Assembly (NCBI GenBank): GCA_019648995.1
Contig: BLXT01005315.1
Location: 1,584,109 to 1,609,611 of the forward strand
Origin: Plakobranchus ocellatus
Taxonomy: Eukaryota; Mollusca; Gastropoda; Plakobranchidae
DNA length: 25,503 nucleotides
Direction: 5' to 3'
The notes below the pieces were generated by a model that saw nothing but the letters and a program-made list of their open reading frames with translations, ran no database searches and was not told where the DNA came from. Position 1 is the first letter of the stretch. Each line of letters opens with the position of its first letter. The position numbers and the translations under genes were made by a program. Positions 8,058-21,100 of this stretch are shown here, one piece after another.

Positions 8058-10154
8058 CTACCTTACTCTCACCCAAACACAGATACACACACACACTCTC
8101 CTCTCTGCACCCCATGTACACACACTTACACAATATTGAATGATAATGTTTTGCCCCTTGTCGGTGCGTGGGAGCATTTTTGCTTATAGACTGAGCTGAT
8201 GTGCTCCGCACCACCATCCATTAATAAACTAAAAGTTCATTTTCTTACGCAGATAGATCATTCTATTTGCAATCTGTTGAGATCAGTGTAGGTATATAAA
8301 TCTTTAACTCTTAATTCTTAAACAAGGTTTGTGGTTTCAAACAATGTTTTTCATTGATGAAAAATTGCATTGAATTTCTTAAGTTGTCTCTGAAATATTG
8401 AAATCAATATTTTTGAAAAAATTTATAACAGTAGTATGAATTTTTCATAAAGGAACGTAACTATTTTAAAAAAAAATATTTATGTTTCTGACAATTTGAC
8501 CTCTGACTGTCCTCAAGGCGCTCACAATTTGTAAACTAAGCCATTACACATGTTGAAAGTTTTTCAAAGCTGCTTGGGAAGAACAAACATAGTCACAGAA
8601 AGATACTTTTAAGAAAATTATGTCTAACTTAGCATGTTATTCTTTGTTTGAAAAAGTCCCACAGCATCTTTCTGCCCTTATGATTCTGCGCGTTTTCTTG
8701 TTAATGTGATAATTTGTGTGTTGGCTGATAGATAATAAATGCACTCAGCTAACAACCCAGGGGCAAAATTCAAGATGACATAATATATGACAATATCTGT
8801 TTTTCCCATGGACTCTTCATTCGTGAAAAGAAGTCCTTAAATGATATTTCTAATCGACTTATATAGATTTCATAATTAGTTGGCGCTGATTTTTGGACTT
8901 TTCATCATTTGCCCTGGTGGTGAGGTAATTTTTCATTACTACAAACATACATCGCATTGTCCATTTTGTTCATATGAAGCAGGGTGGTGTAACTATGTAT
9001 GGCCTTGTAGGATTAATAATAACTTTTGTCCTGCATGCTGGAGAACTGATAATGATCAAGAATCGATAGATATTGGAGAGAAAACAAATTGAAAGAAAAA
9101 TAATTATAATCTCCTAATCTCTATGAAATAGTCTTGATAGTGATCATGTGCTATTTTGAAATCCTAGTTTAAGTTTTCCATTGAAAGAAAATAAAATATG
9201 ATAAGACCCTGTGCGAGGCAAGAGTCACATTTAGAATATTTTGAATCATTGAAACGGGGCCAGAAACATTTTTTTTTCCAGCAAGCTTTGCAATGGTGAA
9301 AACTGAAAACTTTGACTACTCTAAAAGATGTAGAATTTTTTAAACTTTTGAATAAGTTTTCAATTAAAGCAAAGGGAAAAACAGCAACTTAAATTGCTCT
9401 TTTCCCCCCAAAATTCATGTATGTCTGAATAATAGTCAGATCATTGTTACTCTCCACTATTGCAAAGTTGTTATAAAAAGTCATGTCTAGGTCTTTTGAC
9501 ATGTATCCATATGTTTTATTGTGTGTGTAGCTCTGTTTTTTTTTATTTCCTGCTGGGCAGCATATATTGTATATATAATGTTGATTCTCAGTGTACAATA
9601 GTGGGATTAGCTCAAGTTTTTGCCAAACCAATAACCTACACGGTTTATTACCTTTTCTTGTAGGCATTTCCTCTGTGTTGTTGTGAAAGCACTAAGGAGA
9701 GAATTTTTTTTTCTTTTGCTTTTTGTAAACTTCCTTGTAGGAAAATTATTTATTCACTTCATGGAGCATGGCTCGTAATCAGGGATGAGAAAGTAATTTG
9801 CCTCACGTCGAGGTGTTTTTATGTGGCATGACTGTCTTGAGGTCAGTGTTGTTTCTTGCACATTTTCACTCGTTTTTGCACTTTTTTTTTCCACTTTAAT
9901 TTAACCTTAGAAGTGTTACTATGCATTAAACTATGTAGAATTAATTGCAATGGGGCACTTTCATTTGAAAAGTGAAGTTTTTTTTTTCACACCAGAAAAC
10001 CCCTCTGAAATCAGCCTTTTGACACTTTTTAGATTAACATAATCATTACTTCTGAAGTGCATTTTGTGTGCGTGCAACATTTCCTTGTAATTCTTTTCAA
10101 TTTTTATATTGGAATTTAAAAATAACCAAAAAAAACCTTGTCCAGTCCACTTAT

Positions 10155-10160
10155 AATAAA
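10155..10160 (+). terminator. candidate poly(A) signal AATAAA for the TRIM-NHL gene
   Basis: A canonical hexamer lies about 4.6 kb after the stop, with a GT-rich downstream stretch at about 10190-10218. Several other AATAAA copies exist (for example 8223 and 12777), so the true end is not determined. Confidence 0.3.
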
Positions 10161-10904
10161 TTGGAAATCTGGATGAATACGATTATTCTGCGTATGTGAC
10201 TTTCGAGTGGGTTGTGAGCTTTTATTTAATTTCTGTTTTCATATCTGTGCACATATCTTGATGATTTTATATTCAGTCACTCGCAAATTCAAACATGTTA
10301 ACTGTGCCTATGTATATCATTTTAAAACTGCACTGATTTTTTTTTATTTATTTGTATGCAAATACCTTATAGTAAGGTTCCTTTGTTTGCACTTTACTTT
10401 CCTGTGTTTGTGTATGTGTTAGCTAGCGAGCATCACTTTAAGTGTAATTGAGGCAGAAGAATGTCAGTGTGTTGTGTGCTGTGGTTTTTTATGCTATTAC
10501 ATTAGTGTGATAGAGAGAAGCACTGCCATAGTCCCACAGGCTGAGCCTGAAACTAAACAAAAAAGATTTTCAAAGTACTTAAATCTTTTTTTTTTTTTTT
10601 TTTTCATTTTGGTATTTGTCACACATAATTTTTTCCACTCATTTTATATTAGTAAAATATTCTACAGTATTTTATGAGAGTCCAATTTCAAGCCAACCAG
10701 TGGTGAAGGAGTTTTTAAAGATATCATTCCCCTTGAAGGTGGTCCACTATTTTTTTTGCAAGCCATCACAATACTTTGACAATCAAACACTGCCAAATCA
10801 TCCATGTTTGTAGTTTAGCATCAATACACGCCATTTGAAAGTTAAGTTTTCCCTTTCTGTGCCACCATCCATTAATTACATGAAAGGCTTTTTTTGTTTT
10901 GTTT

Positions 10905-10929
10905 TATATATATATATATATATATATAT
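10905..10929. repeat. (TA)n microsatellite
   Basis: Uninterrupted TA dinucleotides for 25 bases, after a T-rich run. Confidence 0.9.
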
Positions 10930-11986
10930 TAAAAGAAAAAAATTTGTCTTCAGAATTTTAAAGTGGAAGAAAAATTTGTGGGTGATGCATTTAAATGTAA
11001 ATGATGTTTAAATTGACACCGAAGCGTTTGCTTGTTGTTGTTTTCTCTGTGAACAGTTAACGCATGCCTTATCAGATTTGTTCATAGCTATGCTGAAATG
11101 TTTTTGTTCGTGTTGGGTTGGAGAACATGCAAGCGAGGAGCATGCTGTTATTCATTGATCTGACAAGAATACGACTTTGTGGGCTCATATGGTGCAGTTT
11201 TCAATTCGTTAAATTTTGAATGCAAATTTGGTCAAGATCTTGCTGGCATTTAAAAGAAAAATGTTAACTGTAAAGCACACAATTATTATGATATTCAATT
11301 GTAACCTTAAAAACATTTACCTCCACACAAACTAGTCACTGGGGTTCACACCTCTGGAGCTCTACTCTTCTATCTTTATGAAAGAATATCTTGTGTTTGT
11401 CACTTTATCTATGTACTTTTATTTATTTAAGAAAGAAACTTTCTGGTTTGAATCCCATCACTTGTACTGGCCTGATGGGGGCCACAAAGCCTGAAGTCAC
11501 TAAGGCTGAATGGGCGGTATGGCAAACAAAGCCTCTATGTATCTATGTCAATGACATTAACATACATGTATAAACCTGGTTAACTTATGGTAGACGTGTA
11601 TCTTATTACTAGTTATAAATATGTGTTGTGCAGTAGTGTACACTGTGCATGATTTCATGAATTTTTGTATTTAGGGTGAAGTGCCAAGACAAAATCATCT
11701 AAACCTGACCCTTTTTTTTTGTTATGGAGACTGATATGCCTCAATGTGTTTAGTTTATATGCATGAAGCGATAACATTGAAAGCTCCACACGAATATCTG
11801 CACAATTTTTTGACAACCTTGGCGGGCAGTGTTAAAATGATAGAAATGATAGAATCTCTCGCACAGAATTGAAAAGCAGTTCATGTTTTTCAACATTTTC
11901 AACTGAATCAAGGACTGTTTCAAAAAGTTTCCTTCACTATCGATCCATCATGACAAGTTTTTGGTTCAATCAATCAATGTTATGGT

Positions 11987-12050
11987 TACAGTGGAATCCA
12001 CTTTAGTTGAAGTCAATTCTCCTAGGAAAAATTCTTGACTTCATCTAGAC
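11987..12050 (+). mobile_element. pogo/Tigger-like transposon terminus (relic)
   Basis: The dinucleotide TA at 11987-11988 is followed by CAGTGGAATCCACTTTAGTT. Then comes an internal inverted pair (TTGAAGTCAA near 12006 and TTGACTTCAT near 12035) around CTCCTAGGAAAA. This layout, CAGTGGAAYC...GAAGTC...GACTTC, is that of pogo/Tigger-type terminal repeats with TA target sites. The opposite end was not found, so this is a truncated or solo terminus. Confidence 0.5.
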
Positions 12051-14740
12051 TGCACTAGCAAAAAGATTAAGGAAGAGATGCCTTGATGCTTGCCTGCAAC
12101 AGTTTAATAGAGGAAGAGCTAGAATAAGATTTGGAGACAACACATAATTTTTAACCCCAAAGGCGTTTCGTGCTAGGAAAAATAAAAATTGAGTTACTTA
12201 ACATGAATGTAGATCCTTAAACATTAAGATGGAAAATCTGTTGTTAGTAATTGGAGAAGGCAAGTGTCTGGCCGGCTAGTTTAACCCTCTATCAATACCA
12301 TCATTCCAACTAAGCTTGCACGCTCTTGTTCTGTTTGCTGTGAGTGTGAATAGTGAAGAGTTTTTTCAAGGACTCGCATATATCAGCCATTACCCACACT
12401 TGAGATCACATTTTAGAGGCACATATCTTAGGACAGGCATCAAACTAGAGCTATGGATGAAGGGCGTTCCAGAAGATCAGCTGCTTTACACATTAGCCAC
12501 TTTAAAAAAGCTGTTTCTATTAAAACTTTCTTTTGGACACAATTTGGTTGTCATGAATTCTGTATGAACTCAGACCTGCGATGATATATAAAAAAAATTG
12601 TATTTCTGACTCTATGTTCTTATTTGAAAAAAAAAAAGAAAAGAAGAGAGAGCCAAAAGTTTGTTCTTTGATAATATCTACAGGGATAAATTTGATTATT
12701 AATAAAAAAAAACAAAAAAAAAAAAAAAAAAATGAAGGCATTTCTGAATTCACTTAATGTTACATAAGAGTGGATAAATAAAGTGGGAATATGATTCAAG
12801 TCATATATTACCTAAATATAAATTTCAGGGATTTTTTTTTTTTTTTTTTGGGCCATGATTGTAACCCCATTTTCGCTATTTATTTGGAGTGCTTAATCTA
12901 CCAGTGATTGAAACTATAATGATTGCCGTTTGTTGGTGTTGAAATTGAAATTGTTTGTGAAAAGATCATGTCTTGAGTGAAGAGGGAAAGGAACATTTTA
13001 GAGGTTGATACGCAATTAGAGAGTGAATAAAATCCACCTCTAATTTATAGAAAAGAAATTTATTGAAAATCAAATTGAGCCCGTGATGATTGTCCAAAAA
13101 AAACCAAAAAACAAACTCAAAAGAAAAAAAAAACAACCAAGATTATTAGAAATTCAAAATTGATGGTGAAGATGATTATATCTTTAGATTGCCCTAGCAT
13201 AAAAAGACAAAGCCTGGCCACTTGTTGTGGGTTAGCTTACCCCACTGCACATTTGTTTTTACAACCTGGAAAATTTTATCAAAGTATCATGTAACAACCA
13301 GCTGTTTTTTAAAGACCTTGAAAGCTGTATTCAAAATAAATTGTAATCATAGACTAGCAAAAGTTCATGTGCCACCAAGACTTTATGCACTAAGTAAATA
13401 CTTTTTTTATGTAATTTAATCCCACCATATTGGTAGTATACCTTAGATTTTTATGCGCTCACTGTATGTGTTTGAATTATGGTAGAGTTGATGCATGCAT
13501 ACTTCACCCTCGTGGAACTACTAGACAATATTGGTGTGTTGCACGTTTGCTACTTTTGTAGAGTTGCAAAAGATTTAACTACTTTTGAAATTAACCCCCA
13601 TCTCCTTTGCAAATGTTTTTTTTTTTTAGTAAGCAACTGTTAAAGGGAAAAAAAACAACCCTCAGGTTCAATAGCTTGGATCACTTTTTAAAAAATCTGG
13701 TATGAACTTAGCTGTCGGTGTATTAAAACAATGGAGATTCAGCCAAAGATGATCCTGTGTTCGTTATTCATTACTTACATGAGAGTGTGTGCAAGGAAGG
13801 AAGGCAGAGAAAGAGGGAAAAGAAAGAAAGAAAGAGAGAGAGAGGCAGAATGATAAACTTTTAAAGAAAGAAAGAAATTTAAAGAGCAAAGACAAGGATA
13901 CATAACATTTTTGAAAATTTTACACACAATTTTGAACCACTCATTTTTTTCCCACACCACTTTCATAGACTAAAATTAATATGGTTTGATGCCAATATTT
14001 TTTTTTTTAATCACTATATCAGTGATGAAAAATGGGAAAACATGTAGTTTCTATAGAGACCCCCAAGAGATTTAAGATGAAGGTTAAAACATTTTTATGG
14101 TGAACAGAAAATCTTTTATCGACAATATCTCCATTTGATTGGGATCATGATGTCAGGATGGATTGGTGTATTGTATTGTACTGTAATTCCATAGGTCAGA
14201 TTATTTGAATTTAATTTCATTTGCATTTCTGAGACAGAGACTGAATTCTATAAGAGTTTTGAGAACACCAAGTACTTTTAGTTTTCCTTTTTGTACCAAA
14301 TGCTGCCATGAAAGACGGAACACAGTAGGGGAAAGTACACCAATTGGATAAGCTACCTTTGTGATTGCTGCAATATTGTTCATAAATCACATCTGAGATA
14401 CTGCCTTAAAATTGTTATCTGATGAACACAAATTTTTACTAGTAACTTAATCTATCAATGTGGAAATCTCAAGTGGCTGAGTACAAACCTTGAAAATTAG
14501 CCAGCAAAAGTCAAGCTGAAGCAGTACCAAACGCTTTAACTGGTATTTGAAATTAATTCAAGTTCCTGTCCTTACCAGTCAATGCATTACCCTCAAGGCA
14601 CTTTATAAGATTGTAAGATATTGGGACAAGCCCTATTAGCCTACATTGATGAAAGGTCCAAAGTTTTGCTAAATGTGGCTTCATATTACCAATATCATTG
14701 TCATTAATGCACTTCTTATTTGGACATGTATGTAGGTATT
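12051..14740. other. non-coding region with mixed strand bias
   Basis: No gene is supported. It contains A-rich tracts at 12629-12640, 12703-12732 and 13096-13136, a T-run at 12831-12850, AAAG/GGAA-rich sequence at 13795-13875, and AATAAA at about 12777, 13024 and 13335. An 83-codon frame at 12316-12567 lacks an ATG start and a known domain and was not called. This may be the junction between the two transcripts or ordinary intergenic DNA. Confidence 0.5.
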
Positions 14741-14870
14741 GCAATGGCTTTTTGTTTAAATTTTAAAAACCAGAGTGGCCTGCTGGTGCTAGTTTCATAT
14801 TGAAAAAAAAAAAAAGCAATGGCTTTTTTTTTTGAAAATTAATTTTAAAAACCAGAAAGCCTGCTAGTTT
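14741..14870. repeat. tandem duplication of about 55 bp
   Basis: A unit starting GCAATGGCTTTTT and containing TTTTAAAAACCAGA and CCTGCT...AGTTT is seen at 14741-14795 and again at 14816-14870, separated by an A-run. The second copy has small indels (an inserted GAAAATTAAT-like piece and a shortened GGCCTGCTGGTG). No inverted ends or coding sequence accompany it. Confidence 0.75.
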
Positions 14871-14982
14871 ATAATGACGAAAATTAATGAGCACTTCGTT
14901 CAAGCATTCTTTTTTTCTTACAATGAAGTGCAAAGCTTACATAAGGCAGTTTCTGCTCGCATTTTGTTTGTAGTAGAGTACA

Positions 14983-15000
14983 ACCACACACACACACACA
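14983..15000. repeat. (CA)n microsatellite
   Basis: A short CA dinucleotide run of about 18 bases, within non-coding DNA. Confidence 0.8.
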
Positions 15001-15103
15001 CTGAAAGATACACACAATCTGTCATGGCAGCATCCATCAGTTATAAGCTCACACAAAGCAAAGAGTCTTGATACACATATAAAAAGATTGTTATAAAATT
15101 TAC

Positions 15104-15109
15104 TTTATT
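15104..15109 (-). terminator. candidate distal poly(A) signal (AATAAA) of the minus-strand gene
   Basis: TTTATT on the + strand reads AATAAA on the minus strand. About 25-35 bases further on in the transcript direction lies a T/GT-rich element (TTTTTATATGTGTATC, + strand 15070-15085). The + strand changes to A-rich just to the right of this point, as expected if a T-rich minus-strand UTR ends here. The assignment to the gene at 23285 implies a UTR of about 8.2 kb and is inferred. Confidence 0.4.
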
Positions 15110-18100
15110 CTACATTTAAAAAAAGTAACAAGCTGGAGTGGAATTTTTTTTTTTTTTTTATTGAAGGCCACTTTTAAAAGTGCATAAAAATAATAATATA
15201 TAATTTGTATATATATTTTTATAGTATATATTTAGAGAAAGAGAGAGAGCAAAAGATATATATATACACATAGGGAATAACTTGACACTTCTGCTGAGAA
15301 AAAGAGAAAAAAGTTGTAACTTGAACAAATAGATTATGAACTGTATGAAAATGTTAGCCCATGAACAAATTAGAAATAGAATACAAGATGTCTTATCTCA
15401 TGTCAGAGTGATCAGTTTCACACTAGGTCTAGCCATTCCTCTAGCAGCTGGTGCAGAGTACAATACTGTATGGCAGGACTAAAAACTAACCAACAATCAA
15501 CAGTTGTTCAATGCATGGAAACGTCAAAAACACCTTATATGTCTCTCTGATCTGATAAATTTATGTTGAGAGTTTCGTTTTAGTTCCAGATTCAAAGAGA
15601 AAACTTTGAAGAAACATATTCTAGGTTTAAAAAATGACTCCTATGGTACATTTTGATGATGCTAATAGAAGCAAAGAAAAGAGAAGGTTTCTTGTTTCTA
15701 CATGGCTAAAAGTCCCTGGTTATTGGTGCTCTCTAAGGAAGTAGAAAGCTTATTTTGCCATATCAGATTTTTCAACAAAGCATCTCATTTTGCAGTGTGA
15801 AGACAAACTAACATTCAACAAAAAGAAATTAAGGCTACCTAAAGTAGGGAAAACTCTGAACTGCTGAAATGCCTGCCTATAGAAAAGGCAGACTTTCAGA
15901 ATTTTCTGCTTTTCAGGCACTGACATTTGAGAATTCAGAGCAGTAAATCGTATTAAACTACTAAAATGAGGTTTAACATTTTCAACATAACCGATAATCT
16001 ATTTGACAAAGGTGACACATACATGAAATGCTCTACAGTACAAATTAAACAAAACCAGGTTCACATAGAAAATTGTTTTTTTGTACATGTAAAACTACGT
16101 AAAGGTGAACACTCTTGGAGTTCAGTATTATGATTCAGCAATAACTTGAGCCAAAGAGTTGAGAGACAGAAGGGAAAGAGAAAGGAACTTCTTGACAGTG
16201 ACAGGAAAGGAATTCTCTAATGGCAGAAAGAATGTGTGAGACAAACCACACCGAGTGATGAGTTGAAACTGGCAGTGTTTAAAGGCTGGTATGTAGACAG
16301 ATCTATAGTGATAAAATTTTGTGCGGCAAAAGTGGTTCAATATCCTGTAAAATGTGATATTAGGCAGGGCAACACTAAAGGATGGTGTATGCTATGAACT
16401 ATTATTCATTAATATGTTTTGATTTTTCAGAGGAATTTTATCCCATCTTTAGGGAAAAAAAAATAAGAAAATAACTTGTCCTACCACCAAAGATCCTGGA
16501 AAATAAAGATTGTTTTCTTTCCATTTAAGCTGAGGATGCAAACGAGTTATGACCCTTGATTTTAAAAATGACCCGAATTACAAGTAAATGTTTATCGACA
16601 ATGGTGAGCAAATTGGTAAGAGTAAGGCCTGGACTACTTGTTCAGTTTCTTATATCGAAAACATGAGGGAATCACGATGAAAAGAGCAAAAATGAAAGCA
16701 AAAAAAAAATGTTCTTCATTTTGCTAAATATGTCACATTTTCAATAGTGCCATGCACACGTTACACAAAGTTACCACCTTAATGTAAGGACCTTAACCTA
16801 GGAAATGTACATAACCCATCAAAGAATATTCAACTCCCAAGCAGACAATCTTCAGTATCTAAGATCTTTGGTGCCATATTTGTTTCATGTTTTACATGAA
16901 AAATTGTCACAATATAGGCAGAGATGCTTCTGAACAGTCTAAACGAACATTTTTTTTCTGAAAACATATGAATGACTGGCAGTGTTGGATCAGGGATGCT
17001 CTTAGTCATGTGATAAATTCCATCTCTCTGTGCACGTTTTGGCCTGGGCCTTCTGCTGTGAATGTGACGAGGGAGCTTGGGGGGAGAGAGAGAGATCTGT
17101 GAGCACTGAGAGTAAGAACACGTCTGGTCTGTCAAGGCACCAAAAAGCCCTTGTTTATCACAAGGAGGGAGGGAGGAGGTGAGGAAATTATTAAAGTGAT
17201 CTACCAGGAAACAGGGAAATGTTCAACTTGGCACGAGAAGAGATGAGGAATGTATGATTCATAATTATAGTGTTACCACAGCAATACAAAAACAGAAGTG
17301 TTTACAAAACAAAAAAAAAAAAGCACTGATAACATGTGTCTCTGTTGAACAATTCTGTTGGTAGAAAGAGAATCCAAAATTGTAAAAATGACACCATAAG
17401 TAGGTAGAGAAGTAAAGACTAACGAGAGAGAGAGAGACGAAGAGAAACAATTTTTCTTCTTTTGTCTTGATGATAAAAAAAAAAAACAACCCACAAAACA
17501 AAACTATAATACAAGTCTTACTATGCATAGCTTGGCTCATGCCTGAAGGAGCAATATGTATTCTCTTCTAACCTGTCCAAAATGAAACTTTCCAAACAAA
17601 AAGAATGACTCTGAATTCAAAGAGGAACAATATACTCAGCAGTACATGGAATGTTAAAGTTAAACACAACAGAGAAAAGAAAACAAAAGAAAAAAAAAAA
17701 AAAGGAAACCAATTATACAGAGGATATAAAATACCGCTTATTCACAGCACTTCTTAAAAAAAAAAGTACACGCACACACAAGCACCACATAACTTTAACA
17801 AATATCATATACATAGATACACCCTAAAAATATTAAAGTACCAACAAATTGAATTCAGCAATCTCAAAAGAAAAATGCTTTTCAAAAAGAACAATCTATC
17901 TAAAATTTCAATGAAAAAAAAATTAAAGAACTTATTCAAATTAATTAAGAATAAAAATAGTCACAACACTCTCACACAAAATGTACAGTGCCACTCCTGA
18001 TATATTGGCATTAAAAAGACAACATTTTTCTCTTATGTATCAAAGGTTGAAGACAAAGAGGGACCAATGCTAAATGGTGTTTCCACAGTATTGTGCATTT

Positions 18101-21100
18101 CTGCATTTTTAAGAAATGAGTAAACCTACCCTAATTAACTTCTTTTTTTTTTACTCCCAATGGTTGAGCTAATTAAGTGAGAGGAAAGCTTTCATGAGTC
18201 AAACTGCAGGAAAAATCAGAAGAAGAAAAAAGTCAAAAAGAAAGGCATGTGAAAGCATGTGATTCTAAGAAAAATATTTTATTGGCACAATAGAGGGAAA
18301 CAAAGGGGCTTCCTAAAGATGTCGATGCATGCCAAATATTAATTCAAGTCGAGTGAATTGTAGATATTCTAAAAAGAATAAAATATACTATTTACAGCAG
18401 TTGATGGGAAAAAGTCTCTAAAAAAAAATTATATGTCAGCATAGTTAAGTGGTTATAAAGTTAAAAATTGGCTTTGAATTTGAGAAACTTTTGGAGCCTG
18501 GCCAAGACAGGCTTATACGCAGAAACTATTATCGTTGAGCATAAAGATGAACACATTATCTTGGATTTGAACACGTTCTTGTTTTGCTTACAGTTGGGTC
18601 TCCATGGACGGACAAAAGAACAATTTACTGATATATTTAAAAAAAAAAAAAATAATAATAAAATAATAAAAGATCATGAAAAATATAACAATGATTTTAT
18701 TTACACTTCTTACAAACTTTGTGAAAATCTGGCATCTGAAAAAAATTTACAATGCTATGGATTCCGTTTAGGCTAAACCTTTCTTTTGACCTTTTGTCCA
18801 CCTTCAGACTAAAACTCCAGTTTCAAATACAGGTTTTGTAATACTGCCTTTATTTTTTTTCTTTTCATTAAATATTCCTATACTGACTCAAAGTTTTAAA
18901 GAAAGAAAATCAAGATCTAAATACTTTTTTTTATTATTATAGGGAGCAAAATTCCAAGAGGAAGTGAAGAATCGGCACTGGAGTGTAATAGCAGAGCGTA
19001 ACGCTTGCATGAGATTTTCTATGCAGATATTTCAGTATCATCTTCTATGACCTCACAATGACTGCAGCCTCCTTATCTCCTTACAAAAGAGGGTTTAGCT
19101 TAAGAGGATTCCAAAATAATTTAAGAGCTCAGAAAATGTAAAATTTTTTTTTCAACAACCTGCAACTTCACATGAAGGATAAAGTTTGTTTACTGCCTAA
19201 AATGAGAAATTTGTTGTTCAGGGCATTACTGATGTATTACTGTCCACATAACTTGGACAATATAAAAACTCACCACTTTGTACATAATGATGAGAAGTTT
19301 TGTTCATGCCAAAAATTTCAACAAAGCTTGTAATCCCTAAAATCTCTAGATTAAAAAAAAAAAAAAAAGGAATGTAAAATATTTCATATATCATTAGTAG
19401 GAAAAATGGTTAGAATAGACAGAACATTACAAATATAATGGTTATCAGAATATTCAATGTCAGGTTAGAGACACTGTAAGACATCGCCTAAAAACTGATA
19501 GACATTCAGAGATATAATATGTCTATATAGCACTTGGCAGAACCTCTAAATTGTGCATGTGGAGCACCTAATTTGTCAATCAATAGGTTTTTTTTTTTCA
19601 AAAACAAAACGTAAGAACACCAACGACATATTATAATCAATGAAGTCAACAATAACAAAAAAGGTTGAACTGTTTGAGTGAACACATACATAAGCTTGTT
19701 CTGGCCCATAAACATACACTGACAAAACATGAGCTTTGAACATTTCTTTAAAAAAAAAAAACCCTACACATTCATTGAGATTGTCAATAGTTAGGCCATC
19801 AACTCCACTTTAAAATTTAGGCGCTGCAAATCGAATGGAAGACAAACTACTATTACTATAATCTGCACTCCAATACATAACTTTTATGGATTCTAGCTGT
19901 AGTTTTCTCTCCAACATTTCATCTGCTATCAACAAACACAAGTTCTAAAACCATGATTTACATTTTACACCCACAGATACGAGCATGTAACCTCTGCACT
20001 TCAGTTGAGTTTTTAAACTAAATCTTGTTTTGAACAAAACAGCAATTTAATCTATCAATGTGGACAAAAATCATAGTCAGTCAATTCCATCTCCTCCCAC
20101 CCTAACATCTCCATCTACAATAGCCAGATGAAGAAAAAAAAGACAACTACTTACAAAACGTCAATCGTAAGATAGTTACAGAAATCACAGCAAAGTACAA
20201 ACAAGTCTGAAAATCAAAAGCAAACCCATCCAATTTGAGACCAGTCAAAAGGTAACACACATTACAAACTACACTTTGTGTGAGATTTTCAGGGCAGAAT
20301 TTGCTGAAAACTGCATACTGGTAGCTTTCTACATTTTAAACCTTTTTTAAACACAAAAAGGTAAAATTTAGCTTTGTAAACCTTGCTGCTCAAAACAACT
20401 ATTTACGAATTCCCTGGATTCATTAAGAAAAGTCTCCACACAAATGATTCTCAAGCAATAACTCTGATCTATGTTAATTACTTTAAAATTGAAAACAACA
20501 AAATAAAGCAGTAATTTGTAAATTTAGAAGACATTTCAAAGAAAAAAAATAGCCACTAAATGACAATAGAAAGCTTTTACTTACACACTTATCTGCTCGA
20601 GCAGGATTTAAAAACAAGAAATCACTACAAGGTAAGCATTTGTACATTTTTATGAAGAAAAATATTACAGTGGTTATAATTTTTTTTACTTTGATATATA
20701 TATATATGTAAGAAGGAAAAGATATATCTCTTTAAAAAAATATATATTTATAATCCCTCAAAGATATAGTCATCAATCAAATAACTGACTTTCAAATTGA
20801 AAATAACAAAAAAAAAAAGGCCACGGATTTCAATTGATGGAAAAAAACAAAACAAAAAAAAAAACCCTAAGAGTAAAATGAAATCAGCAAAATTTTGATT
20901 CCTAAAATACAGCAAAAAAAAAAAAAACCAACAACAATTAAAAAATAACAATTCAAAATAAATTAAAAAAAAAAACAACAAAAAATCAAAAGCCAAACTA
21001 TTTACAAGAATGGAAGTGGTTGGTTTTCGCAGAACACAACTGGAAAAAAAAAGAACAAAACACAAGTTATGAGCATAGTGAGATTATCAATCTTAAACTG

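Larger units (their letters stand above)
8055..11986 (+). other. non-coding T-rich region with candidate poly(A) signals
   Basis: No gene is supported in nearly 4 kb. The + strand is rich in T runs. AATAAA occurs at 8223-8228 and 10155-10160. The latter is followed 30-60 bases on by GT-rich sequence (CTGCGTATGTGACTTTCGAG), which makes it the best-looking end for a long TRIM-NHL transcript here. Short open frames are low in complexity and lack domains. Confidence 0.5.

Noticed and set aside
7984..8217. Arg-Glu repeat frame on the - strand
   Set aside because: Direct translation of the CT microsatellite.
11433..11446. GGTTTGAATCCC resembling a tRNA B-box
   Set aside because: No A-box lies at the right distance upstream and no clear SINE body follows. 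A single box match is weak evidence.
12316..12567. Open frame of 83 codons on the + strand
   Set aside because: No ATG at its start, no recognised domain, no splice context; AT-rich surroundings.
16830..17135. Open frame of 101 codons on the - strand
   Set aside because: Translation shows no domain; length is not exceptional in 8 kb of non-coding sequence.
18468..18776. Open frame of 102 codons on the + strand
   Set aside because: Ends in a poly-Lys/Asn run from an A-run, has no domain and starts without ATG.
20748..21065. Phe-rich open frame of 105 codons on the - strand
   Set aside because: Product of A-runs on the + strand; low complexity throughout.
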